Shown in pieces: positions 17,185 to 23,517 of a stretch of DNA of 64,000 bases. The stretch is from Streptomyces coffeae (GTDB lineage: Bacteria > Actinomycetota > Actinomycetes > Streptomycetales > Streptomycetaceae). The translations under genes and the position numbers were made by a program. The stretch spans positions 214,262 through 278,261 of the forward strand of contig NZ_JAERRF010000011.1 of NCBI RefSeq assembly GCF_016741875.1, in the 5' to 3' direction. How positions within the stretch are numbered: position 1 is the first letter of the stretch; each line of letters begins with the position of its first letter. The notes under the pieces are model-generated. The model was not told the origin of the DNA, did no database searches, and worked only from the letters and a program-made list of their open reading frames with translations.

Positions 17185-17776
17185 ATGCCCTGGCCGATCG
17201 AAGAGCGGGAGACAGCCAGGCTCCCTATCGGGGCCTTACCTTGGCCAAGGCTGAAAGCTCGAAGCCTGCGGAGCAGAGCGAAGAGTGAGAGTAGGACTCC
17301 TTCGGCTATAGAGCCTACGGAGTCTCTATCAGCCAAGGCAGAAGCGAACGACTCCTCGAAGGAGTCGGAGCGAGAAAAAGACCCCCGCTCGCTCAGCCGG
17401 CCACGGCCCCAGAATGGCCCAGGCTGGCCGTAGAGCGACCGCCACGGTCCGAGTGTCCTCCGGATACTCGTAGACAATCTGGGGGCCTTCGAGGCCCCTT
17501 CTCGGTCAATTGAGCCTCTATCAGGCAGGGAGGGGGCAGTCTGAAAGCCTGGGCCGACCTTCCCCGCACCCGCCGCCTTCCCTCTCTGTGAGCGCGCGGG
17601 GGTTCGCCCGAGTTCGTGGGAGCGAGTAGCACCCCGTAACAATTTGTAGTGGAAGTCTTCTGATCGGTGTTGGTCACCGAATTGGCATGTGAGATCAGCC
17701 GTCTTAACAGGTCTTTGGTTAATGCAGAGATCGGCCGAGGGGCCGCAACCCCCGGCCATGACCAAGGAGCCAAGAC
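17185..17776. other. Gene-poor, structured region
   Basis: No convincing gene. It holds several hairpins: an 8-bp stem at 17349-17367 (CGACTCCT-CGA-AGGAGTCG), a related GACTCC...GGAGTC pair at 17295-17324 enclosing GGCT-ATAG-AGCC, GGGGCCT-TCG-AGGCCCC near 17481-17500, and a bulged stem at 17733-17757 just before the next ribosome-binding site. It could contain an origin, a structured RNA or a packaging signal. An open frame at 17185-17433 lacks a ribosome-binding site and normal composition. Confidence 0.5.
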
Positions 17777-17965
17777 ATGATCGAGCTGACGTGCTTTTTC
17801 TGTGCTGGCTTCTTCGAGTATCCGTTCCGCCCAGGTGCGAAGCCGCGCTATTGCTCTGACGAGTGCCGCAAGCAGGTCGCCCGAGGGCGACGGCTCAAGC
17901 GCGCACATGAGCGAGCGCATGAACGCCATCTTCGGATTCTCGAAGGCGTAGCCGTCAACGGCTAA
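17777..17965 (+). CDS. Small zinc-finger protein
   Basis: A 62-residue protein with CFFC near the N-terminus and YCSDEC at about residues 29-34, a two-pair zinc-binding pattern, followed by a strongly basic helix (RKQVARGRRLKRAHERAHER). AAGGAG lies eight bases before the ATG. Such proteins are common in actinophages and may bind DNA or RNA; the function is unknown. A terminator hairpin begins about 20 bases after its stop. Confidence 0.8.
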   Translation: MIELTCFFCAGFFEYPFRPGAKPRYCSDECRKQVARGRRLKRAHERAHERHLRILEGVAVNG

Positions 17966-17985
17966 CCAATTACCAGCACACACCT

Positions 17986-18016
17986 AGCGGCCCCTGGCAT
18001 TGCCAGACGGGCCGCT
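17986..18016 (+). terminator. Hairpin between zinc-finger and capsid genes
   Basis: AGCGGCCC (17986-17993) pairs with GGGCCGCT (18009-18016), with an inner CTGGCA/TGCCAG stem, then TTTTTCATGCC. It ends 16 bases before the capsid ribosome-binding site, leaving no room for a promoter after it. Confidence 0.85.
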
Positions 18017-18046
18017 TTTTCATGCCAGATTCAGGAGACCATCCAA

Positions 18047-19264
18047 ATGAAGCCGGAACTCCGGATGATGTTCGACACCGCCGAATCCCAGCGGCGCGGC
18101 CTGCTGGCCGACGAAATCGCCTACCTCATCAGTAACGCTCCGCGCGGATCTGAGCGCCGAGCGGAAATCCTCGCCCTGATCAATGGCGGTAAGGCTAGTA
18201 CCGAGGAGGGCCGCGCGGCCCTGCGCACTCTTGTGGAGGATTCCGGGAATCAATCTGCTACTCCCGAAAGCCTGGCCCCCGAAAACGAGGGGCCGACTCT
18301 TGAAGAGCGTCAGGCCGAGACTCGTTCCTTTGCCCAGAAACTCGGTATTGCCGCTCTCCCTTCGACCAAGGCCGAGCAGGGCGACAGCTTCAGGGGCCTT
18401 CTGCCGTCCTACGCGGAATACAGGGCACTTCAGAGTTCGACGCCCGCAGACGGCGGCTTCCTGGTGCCCAAGGCCACCGCGAAGACGTACTTCGACAAGT
18501 TGCGCGCCGACAGCGCCTTTCTGAATGGCCTGCCCGCTTCCAACATCATTCAGTTCGACACGGCCGAGCTGACTCTTCCTGGTATCGCTTCTTCGTCCAC
18601 TCCGGGATACGTGGACGAGAATGGCCAGATTCCCGAGGGGAGTATGACCTTTACCGGGGTCACGCTCTCGGCCAAGGCGATTAAGGAACTTCGCTACGCC
18701 CCGAACGAGCTGCTTGCAGACTCCGCCGTGGATCTGCGCAACGCTCTCGCGGCCGACATGCTTTCCTCTGCCGCGTCTCGAATAGACGTTGACGCCTTTG
18801 GTGGCAGCGGCACCAACCCGGTTAAGGGAATCATCGGCCAGGGCGTGACGACCACTCTCGGCGCTGGAAAGCTCCCGTCCTTCGATGACCTGGCGGACGC
18901 GATTACGCGCGTCCGGATGGCCAACGGAAAGCCTTCCGTCGTGTTCGTTTCCCCGGACGTTGAGGCTTCTCTGATGAAGGAGAAGGCCGCTACGGCGGGC
19001 ACCTATCAGGCTGGCGCGCCGACGGGAACGCCGCTCACGACGGTTTGGGGCCTCCCGATTCTGGTGTCCGCGAACGTCGGCACCAAGACGGCGATCGTCT
19101 GCGACGCGTCGCGCATCTTCTTCGGCATTCGGAGTCAGGCGTACATCAACGCTTCCGAGGATTTCCGATTCGACCGCGACCAGGTGACCTACCGAATTGT
19201 GGTGCGCGTGGCCGGCACGTCTGTTGCCGAGGCTTCGAGCGTCCAGGTCATCAAGGGTAGCTAG
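18047..19264 (+). CDS. HK97-family major capsid protein
   Basis: A 405-residue phage major capsid protein. The first 115 residues or so are charged and helical (the delta/scaffold domain cut off in HK97-type maturation). The capsid fold then starts near SSTPADGGFLVPKATAKTYF and continues with LTLPGIASSSTPGYVDENGQ, LSAKAIKELRYAPNELLADS, GSGTNPVKGIIGQ, SPDVEASLMKEKAA and WGLPILVSANV. AGGAG is at 18033-18037. It would build an icosahedral shell. No protease gene is nearby, so maturation would depend on a helper phage or be absent. Confidence 0.93.
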   Translation: MKPELRMMFDTAESQRRGLLADEIAYLISNAPRGSERRAEILALINGGKASTEEGRAALRTLVEDSGNQSATPESLAPENEGPTLEERQAETRSFAQKLGIAALPSTKAEQGDSFRGLLPSYAEYRALQSSTPADGGFLVPKATAKTYFDKLRADSAFLNGLPASNIIQFDTAELTLPGIASSSTPGYVDENGQIPEGSMTFTGVTLSAKAIKELRYAPNELLADSAVDLRNALAADMLSSAASRIDVDAFGGSGTNPVKGIIGQGVTTTLGAGKLPSFDDLADAITRVRMANGKPSVVFVSPDVEASLMKEKAATAGTYQAGAPTGTPLTTVWGLPILVSANVGTKTAIVCDASRIFFGIRSQAYINASEDFRFDRDQVTYRIVVRVAGTSVAEASSVQVIKGS

Positions 19265-19271
19265 CCGCAGA

Positions 19272-19302
19272 AGGGCCGTCCGGAGGGTATCCGGGCGGCC
19301 CT
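19272..19302 (+). terminator. Hairpin between capsid and portal genes
   Basis: A 12-bp stem with one G-T wobble (19272-19283 with 19291-19302), followed by TTTCTCATTGG. The next ribosome-binding site starts only 8 bases later. Confidence 0.85.
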
Positions 19303-19321
19303 TTCTCATTGGAGATCCACC

Positions 19322-19393
19322 GTGAAGTTTTTGATTCGCGCACTGCGCAAGCGGACCAGGATGGCAGTTGGCCAGATCGAGGGTTGGCTGTGA
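19322..19393 (+). CDS. 23-residue leader peptide coupled to portal
   Basis: GTG 19322 with GGAG seven bases upstream opens a 23-codon basic, amphipathic peptide (MKFLIRALRKRTRMAVGQIE, then GWL). Its TGA overlaps the GTG start of the portal gene (GTGA). It is the only well-placed ribosome-binding site for the portal, so the portal is probably translated by coupling to this peptide. The peptide itself has no known function. Confidence 0.6.
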   Translation: MKFLIRALRKRTRMAVGQIEGWL

Positions 19394-20583
19394 GTCTCTT
19401 TAGCAGAATGACCGGCCGCTACTCGCAGCCGATTTCACTGTTCGGGAACGGACGGGATGATGCCCTTTCGGGCCTGCGCCCCCGAACGTTCTCGGGGCGC
19501 TCCGTCACTCGGGAAAGCTCGCTTCAGCTCGTCGCGGTCTACGCCTGCCAGTCCCTCATAGCCGACGGAATCAGCATGCTCCCCGTCGACCACCTGACGA
19601 AGGCCAACGGAATACGGAAGAAGCTGGAAGACCGGAAGTCCCCGGCCTGGATTCACCAGCCCAACCCGCATCAGACCACTTACGAGTTTTGGCACCGTGT
19701 CGTCACGTCGCTTCTCTCCGATGGTAATGCGTTCATTGCAACCGACCGAGACGACGCAGGTAACGTCACGGCTCTTTACTGCCTGCATCCGCAGGATGTG
19801 GATATTGTCGACGGCCCTGTGGGCTCGAAGGCTTTTCGAGTTGGTGGTGAGGAACGGCTCTTCGGCGTATCGCAGATCCTCCACATTCCTGCGTTCGCCG
19901 TTCCGGGGAAGTCTCGCGGCCTTTCCCCGCTTGAGGTAGCGCGGGAAGCTATCGGCCTCGGCCTCACGGCCCAAGAGTTCGGTACGAGGTTCTTCGAGCA
20001 GGGAACCACGATGACGGGTGTAATCGAACACCCCGGTACGCCTCGGCCGGATGAAGCCAAGATGCTCCGCGACATGTTCCGCAAGACGCACGCGGGAGTA
20101 AAGAAGTCTCACAGCGTGGGCGTTCTGACGGGTGGCGCGAGTTTCAAGCCCATCACCATTGCGCCCGAGCAGGCGCAATTCTTGGAGACCCGTCGTTTCC
20201 AGAAGTCGGAGATCGCTCTTCTCTACCGCATTCCTGCATACCTGGTTGATTCCTCGGTCACCTCGACTTGGGGCACTGGTATCGAGGAACAGAACAAGTT
20301 CTTCGTTGACCAAACGCTGATGCCGTGGATCGTGCGCGTTGAGCAGGCCGTTTCGACGTTCCTGCTGCCAGCCGGCGAGTTCATTCGGTTCAATGTCGAC
20401 GCTCGCTTGAGAGCGAAGACGAAGGACCGATATGAGGCTTACTCGGTAGCGATCAACAACGGCTTCATGTCCCGCGATGAAGTCCGTGCCTTGGAGGATC
20501 TTCCGCCGCTCCCGAACGGCCAAGGAGCCGTATTCATCCAGCCGTTGAACATGGGGAAGATCGGCGAGCAGTCGGCCGCATAG
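19390..20583 (+). CDS. HK97-type phage portal protein
   Basis: About 397 residues from GTG 19390. Portal family features are the N-terminal SVTRESSLQLVAVYACQSLI, PNPHQTTYEFWHRVVTSLLS, GNAFIATDRD, HPQDVDI, RGLSPLEVAREAIGLG, and the stem/clip region with RFQKSEIALLYRIPAYL and NKFFVDQTLMPWI. In tailed phages the portal forms the dodecameric DNA gate at one capsid vertex. Here it follows the capsid gene, the reverse of the usual phage order, and there is no terminase beside it. A terminator follows at once. Confidence 0.92.
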   Translation: MSLFSRMTGRYSQPISLFGNGRDDALSGLRPRTFSGRSVTRESSLQLVAVYACQSLIADGISMLPVDHLTKANGIRKKLEDRKSPAWIHQPNPHQTTYEFWHRVVTSLLSDGNAFIATDRDDAGNVTALYCLHPQDVDIVDGPVGSKAFRVGGEERLFGVSQILHIPAFAVPGKSRGLSPLEVAREAIGLGLTAQEFGTRFFEQGTTMTGVIEHPGTPRPDEAKMLRDMFRKTHAGVKKSHSVGVLTGGASFKPITIAPEQAQFLETRRFQKSEIALLYRIPAYLVDSSVTSTWGTGIEEQNKFFVDQTLMPWIVRVEQAVSTFLLPAGEFIRFNVDARLRAKTKDRYEAYSVAINNGFMSRDEVRALEDLPPLPNGQGAVFIQPLNMGKIGEQSAA

Positions 20584-20589
20584 GAGAAA

Positions 20590-20630
20590 GCCCCGCCCAT
20601 CTGTCACGGGGGGAGACAGACGGGCGGGGC
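20590..20630. terminator. Terminator after portal
   Basis: A 16-base stem with one A/C mismatch (20590-20605 with 20615-20630) separates convergent transcription of the portal and the minus-strand small genes. Confidence 0.85.
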
Positions 20631-20635
20631 GGCTC

Positions 20636-20806
20636 TCAATGCTCGCGCGGCCTTACGGGGCCGCGTGTGGTCGCTTGACGCCACCACCACAGCCCCCGGC
20701 AACTGGGAAGCGAGAGACCGAAGAACTCCCCGCACCGGGCACACCAGGGAACGCCGCTCACGGGGTCCGTGAGGCTCTCGGTAGAGCAGCGGGGGCACTT
20801 CGGCAC
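20636..20806 (-). CDS. 56-residue zinc-ribbon protein
   Basis: Read from GTG 20806: the peptide begins VPKCPRCSTE and has two Cys pairs, CPRC and CARC, 15 residues apart, then a Trp/Arg-rich tail. The pattern is that of a small zinc ribbon. It follows the DUF397 gene by 11 bases and is probably in the same transcript. Function unknown. Confidence 0.65.
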   Translation of the reverse strand: MPKCPRCSTESLTDPVSGVPWCARCGEFFGLSLPSCRGLWWWRQATTRGPVRPREH

Positions 20807-20817
20807 GGGACCTACTC

Positions 20818-21027
20818 TCAGGTGCTCAGGTCGTATTCACCTGCCTTCACAGCGGCCGCGAGGTCGGTCCACTGCGTGGCCGTCATGGTGACGATAGTGT
20901 CCGGCCGCTCGCTGTCGCGCAAGGCGACCACGCCCGGCACGTTCAGCGCGACCTCGGGGCAGTTGCCCACCTTCTTGTCGCGGCATGCGGCGGTCTTGAC
21001 GAACGCGAATTCGGGGACTCCGCTCAT
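20818..21027 (-). CDS. DUF397 protein
   Basis: 69 residues from MSGVPEFAFV (ATG 21027). Typical DUF397 features are the CPEVALNVPGVVALRDSERP core with the conserved VALRDS, then MTATQWTDLAAAVKAGEYDL. DUF397 proteins usually accompany Scr1-type HTH regulators as partner or antitoxin-like proteins. Here the HTH gene lies about 700 bases upstream on the same strand, separated by three small genes, an unusual spacing. Confidence 0.85.
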   Translation of the reverse strand: MSGVPEFAFVKTAACRDKKVGNCPEVALNVPGVVALRDSERPDTIVTMTATQWTDLAAAVKAGEYDLST

Positions 21028-21135
21028 GGTGCTTGATCCCTTCGACGTACTGCGGGGATACGGTCCCCGCACCGTCCTGCAACCCGCCCCGGCCCGCTCG
21101 ACCTGTCCAGAGTTTCCGCCAACCGGGGCGGGAGT

Positions 21136-21240
21136 TCATAGGTTGTGCGTCGCGGCAAGCGTGATGATCAGTCCGCAGGACGCGGCAATCAGGAGAACGA
21201 AGGATGGCCACGCAATGCGGCCGAGGAATCGCTTCACCAT
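21136..21240 (-). CDS. 34-residue single-pass membrane peptide
   Basis: ATG 21240 overlaps the stop of the upstream Cys-rich gene by 7 bases. The sequence is a basic start (MVKRFLGRIA) followed by one TM helix (WPSFVLLIAASCGLIITLAA) and a short tail. It is too short for family assignment. Coupled translation supports it as real; toxin-like or membrane-sensor roles are only possibilities. Confidence 0.5.
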   Translation of the reverse strand: MVKRFLGRIAWPSFVLLIAASCGLIITLAATHNL

Positions 21241-21473
21241 CTGATCGGCTCCAATGTCCCGCCCGAGCACTGAGGGCATGGAACTTTGTACGTGAAGCAG
21301 CACGTAGTGCAGCCTTCGAATCCGCAGCATTCTGGGCACCAAATGCGCTTGTGGTCCGTGCAAACACCGCAGTAGGTCAGAGGGGCGACCTGCGGCCTGT
21401 CAGCAGCCTGCGGGGCGCTCCTACGTCGAATGGATTTGCCTGCTCGCTTTTGAGGCGCCTTGGTAGCCGTCAT
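21234..21473 (-). CDS. 79-residue Cys-rich zinc-finger protein
   Basis: Starts at MTATKAPQKR (ATG 21473), overlapping the stop of the upstream gene by ATGA. A basic N-terminal half precedes four Cys pairs (CGVC, CPEC, CTTCC, CPQC) in about 45 residues, like a DnaJ-type or rubredoxin-like double zinc site. Function is unknown; it may bind nucleic acid or a partner protein. Confidence 0.65.
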   Translation of the reverse strand: MTATKAPQKRAGKSIRRRSAPQAADRPQVAPLTYCGVCTDHKRIWCPECCGFEGCTTCCFTYKVPCPQCSGGTLEPIRW

Positions 21474-21679
21474 ACGTTTTTCCGGTCGGTGGCCCTCCGG
21501 TGCGGGCAATTTCGCAACTCGACGTTGCAATCCGCCGCCGCTGAAAAGTTCCCCCTGGCCTCGGCCTCTGCGCGCTGCTTGGCCAGCGCGGCACAAACCG
21601 CGCATCCTTCGGTTGGCTTCGGAGTGCTGGGAGGGAGCGACAGATGGACAGGCGGTGTCATCATCGTGTTGTTGCTCAT
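21470..21679 (-). CDS. 69-residue small protein with Cys pair
   Basis: Begins MSNNTMMTPPVHLSLPPSTP and has CAVCAALAKQRAEAEARGNF, a CxxC followed by a helix, then DCNVELRNCPHR. This type of small protein is often seen near Scr1 regulators in Streptomyces elements. It opens a three-gene overlapping set (69, 79 and 34 residues) 75 bases after the HTH regulator. Confidence 0.65.
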   Translation of the reverse strand: MSNNTMMTPPVHLSLPPSTPKPTEGCAVCAALAKQRAEAEARGNFSAAADCNVELRNCPHRRATDRKNV

Positions 21680-21754
21680 CGCTATTGGCCTCCCCGGCTC
21701 GGCTGCTCGGTGGCAAGCAATGATGCCGGGAAGCGTGCAGCGATAGACGCTTTA

Positions 21755-22594
21755 TTAGCGTTGTCGGGCAAAGTTCATGGACCACTCGGCCAAGAGCTCC
21801 CGGCAGTCATCGCCAAAGATTGCGAACCGCTCGTACGCCTCAAAATCCCTGAGGTACGCCGTGACGTCTCTGTGGTCGCGCAAAATCAATGCCCCCGTGC
21901 CGGTTTCCACAGTGGCTAGCCGGCGGTCGTAGACCGTGAATGTGTTCAGTGGCCTTTCCTGGATGTGCCCACCCAAGGGGATCACGCCTAGCTGCACATT
22001 CGGAATACGGGAGACGGACGCGAGTCTGTCGAGCTGCATAGCCATAGCCATCGGGGGGAGTAGCGGCCACCTCACCGCCTGCTCCGTGAGAATGAACGTG
22101 AACGACTTCGAGGAGTCATAAAGCACCTGCTGTCGTTCTAGCTTCTTAGCAATGGTCTTCGACTGGTCGCCGGGAACGTCGGCAATGCTGGCGCGCACAT
22201 ATTCAGGCGTGGCCAGCAGCCCGGTAATCATCGACAGTAGGAAGAATCGGAACTCTGTCGAGAGCGATTCGAGCGTCGCCAACTCGTTCTGTTTCTTGTC
22301 CAAACCCCTACGGCGAGAGGACCAGTGGTCTTGCCATTCCGTGTTGGCTGTTCTTGCTACCGCCAAGATTTCGGAGGCGACGGGGCCGTCGGTTCCAAGT
22401 GCTTCAATAATCACTTCGACGTCGACAAGAGAGGGCGTGAGCTTGCCGCCCTCGATGTTGCTGATTTTGGTCTGAGACATGTTGCAGCGGCGAGCGAGCC
22501 AGGTTTGTGTTTTCCCGGCTCGCTTGCGCTGGCTTCTCAAGGCTTCCGCTAGGTCAGACCTGGATTGACCTAGGCTTTCGGGCTCAAACGTCAA
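21755..22594 (-). CDS. Scr1-type HTH (XRE) regulator with DUF5753
   Basis: A 279-residue protein. The N-terminal XRE HTH (LAEALRSQRKRAGKTQTWLA, NMSQTKISNIEGGKLTPSLV) is followed by the DUF5753 effector domain (SMITGLLATPEYVRASIADV, SKSFTFILTEQAVRWPL, GVIPLGGHIQERPLNTFTVY). This family is abundant in Streptomyces and normally pairs with DUF397 proteins. Its start overlaps the upstream DUF6879 gene by 11 bases. It is a plausible repressor keeping the element quiescent, but this is inferred from position. Confidence 0.9.
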   Translation of the reverse strand: MTFEPESLGQSRSDLAEALRSQRKRAGKTQTWLARRCNMSQTKISNIEGGKLTPSLVDVEVIIEALGTDGPVASEILAVARTANTEWQDHWSSRRRGLDKKQNELATLESLSTEFRFFLLSMITGLLATPEYVRASIADVPGDQSKTIAKKLERQQVLYDSSKSFTFILTEQAVRWPLLPPMAMAMQLDRLASVSRIPNVQLGVIPLGGHIQERPLNTFTVYDRRLATVETGTGALILRDHRDVTAYLRDFEAYERFAIFGDDCRELLAEWSMNFARQR

Positions 22595-23108
22595 TGCCCT
22601 TCACGTACTCCTCAAGGGGCACCGACTCAGTCACCGCAATCCGCTGGTATTCGATGAACCGGGCTACATCCCCTTCGTAGACTTGGCGGTTTATCTGCTG
22701 CCCGTCCGGGCGGTAATTCATCAGCACGACTTCGGCGCGGTCGAACATCCAGAAGTCCTGAACGCCAGCCAGCGGATTATCTCGGTCGGTCACATCGAGA
22801 ATGCGGATCTGCTCACCCGCTAGCGCGTGGGGCGCGTAATACTGGGCGAACTCGAATTGCAGGTAGTCCGTTAGTGGCCGCGTCACGATGTGCACGCGCC
22901 CCTGAGCGCGCCCTTCTGCGGCTTGTCGGCGCAGTCGGTCGGTGTACTCATTCGATACGGCGTGGGGGTCGATTCGGGCCCCCGCTTTGAACGCCTCGAA
23001 CTCGTCTTCCTCCTGCGGCATGAGGTATTGGGGCAGGGTCTCAAGCCTCCACGCTTCCCGCTGAAAGCCCTCGAAGCGTGCCGCCCACTCTTCACCAGCC
23101 AAGGACAT
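22584..23108 (-). CDS. DUF6879 family protein
   Basis: A 174-residue soluble protein with EEWAARFEGFQREAWRLETL at its start and the acidic, aromatic C-terminal part FWMFDRAEVVLMNYRPDGQ. It is usually co-encoded with an Scr1 HTH regulator and a 60-70 residue protein, as here: it overlaps the gene before it by 17 bases and the HTH gene after it by 11. The biochemical role is unknown. Confidence 0.8.
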   Translation of the reverse strand: MSLAGEEWAARFEGFQREAWRLETLPQYLMPQEEDEFEAFKAGARIDPHAVSNEYTDRLRRQAAEGRAQGRVHIVTRPLTDYLQFEFAQYYAPHALAGEQIRILDVTDRDNPLAGVQDFWMFDRAEVVLMNYRPDGQQINRQVYEGDVARFIEYQRIAVTESVPLEEYVKGIDV

Positions 23109-23298
23109 GAACGGCCTCCCTCAGCACGCTCTCAGAGATCTCGACCAGCCCTTCCCCCTCTGGGGGCGTGAACACCTTGGACAAGTCGCCTTGGACGATG
23201 AACGAGCCGTTGGCGGTCCGGTAGACGTTCTGGCAGTCATCCTTGCCGCAAGTGCCGTTTCCGTTGCCGGTGAGTCGGGTCAGTTCCTCGCGCGCCAT
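23092..23298 (-). CDS. 68-residue protein, first gene of regulatory operon
   Basis: A small protein, MAREELTRLTGNGNGTCGKD then DCQNVYRTANGSFIVQGDLS, ending in an acidic helix. It is the first of the overlapping set with DUF6879 and the HTH regulator, and resembles the small proteins that accompany that pair in other Streptomyces (from memory). The operon promoter should be in 23299-23467, which holds no gene. Confidence 0.7.
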   Translation of the reverse strand: MAREELTRLTGNGNGTCGKDDCQNVYRTANGSFIVQGDLSKVFTPPEGEGLVEISESVLREAVHVLGW

Positions 23299-23467
23299 GC
23301 CGAAACCCCCTTGTGATTGGCCCCTGTTGGGCCTGGTGGCTACGACGGTACGAGGGGCTGATACCCCCGTCCATGCGGAAGCGCCAATATTTGCGTGTTC
23401 GGGTAAACCGTGGTCTCGGCGACGCTCTGGGCAAGCCTGTACGGGCCGTCTGACCCACGGGCAACAG

Positions 23468-23497
23468 CAGAGCCCCCGGCGGGCGCCGAGGGCTCTG
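23468..23497. terminator. Terminator supplied by the element
   Basis: CAGAGCCC (23468-23475) pairs with GGGCTCTG (23490-23497), with an inner CGGC/GCCG stem. It lies just past the new fumarase stop, replacing the native terminator left at 14521-14557. Confidence 0.82.
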
Positions 23498-23517
23498 TGA
23501 GGCTGTCAGGTGGCGAC

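Noticed and set aside
17185..17433. 82-codon frame in the element's gene-poor region
   Set aside because: No ribosome-binding site, odd composition, and it runs through several hairpins.
20604..20798. 64-codon frame after the portal
   Set aside because: The frame one base over (20636-20806) has two CxxC pairs and a better context; this frame runs through the terminator.
23237..23464. 75-codon minus-strand frame upstream of the 68-residue gene
   Set aside because: Arg/Thr-rich with no ribosome-binding site, overlaps a coupled operon start; treated as promoter region.
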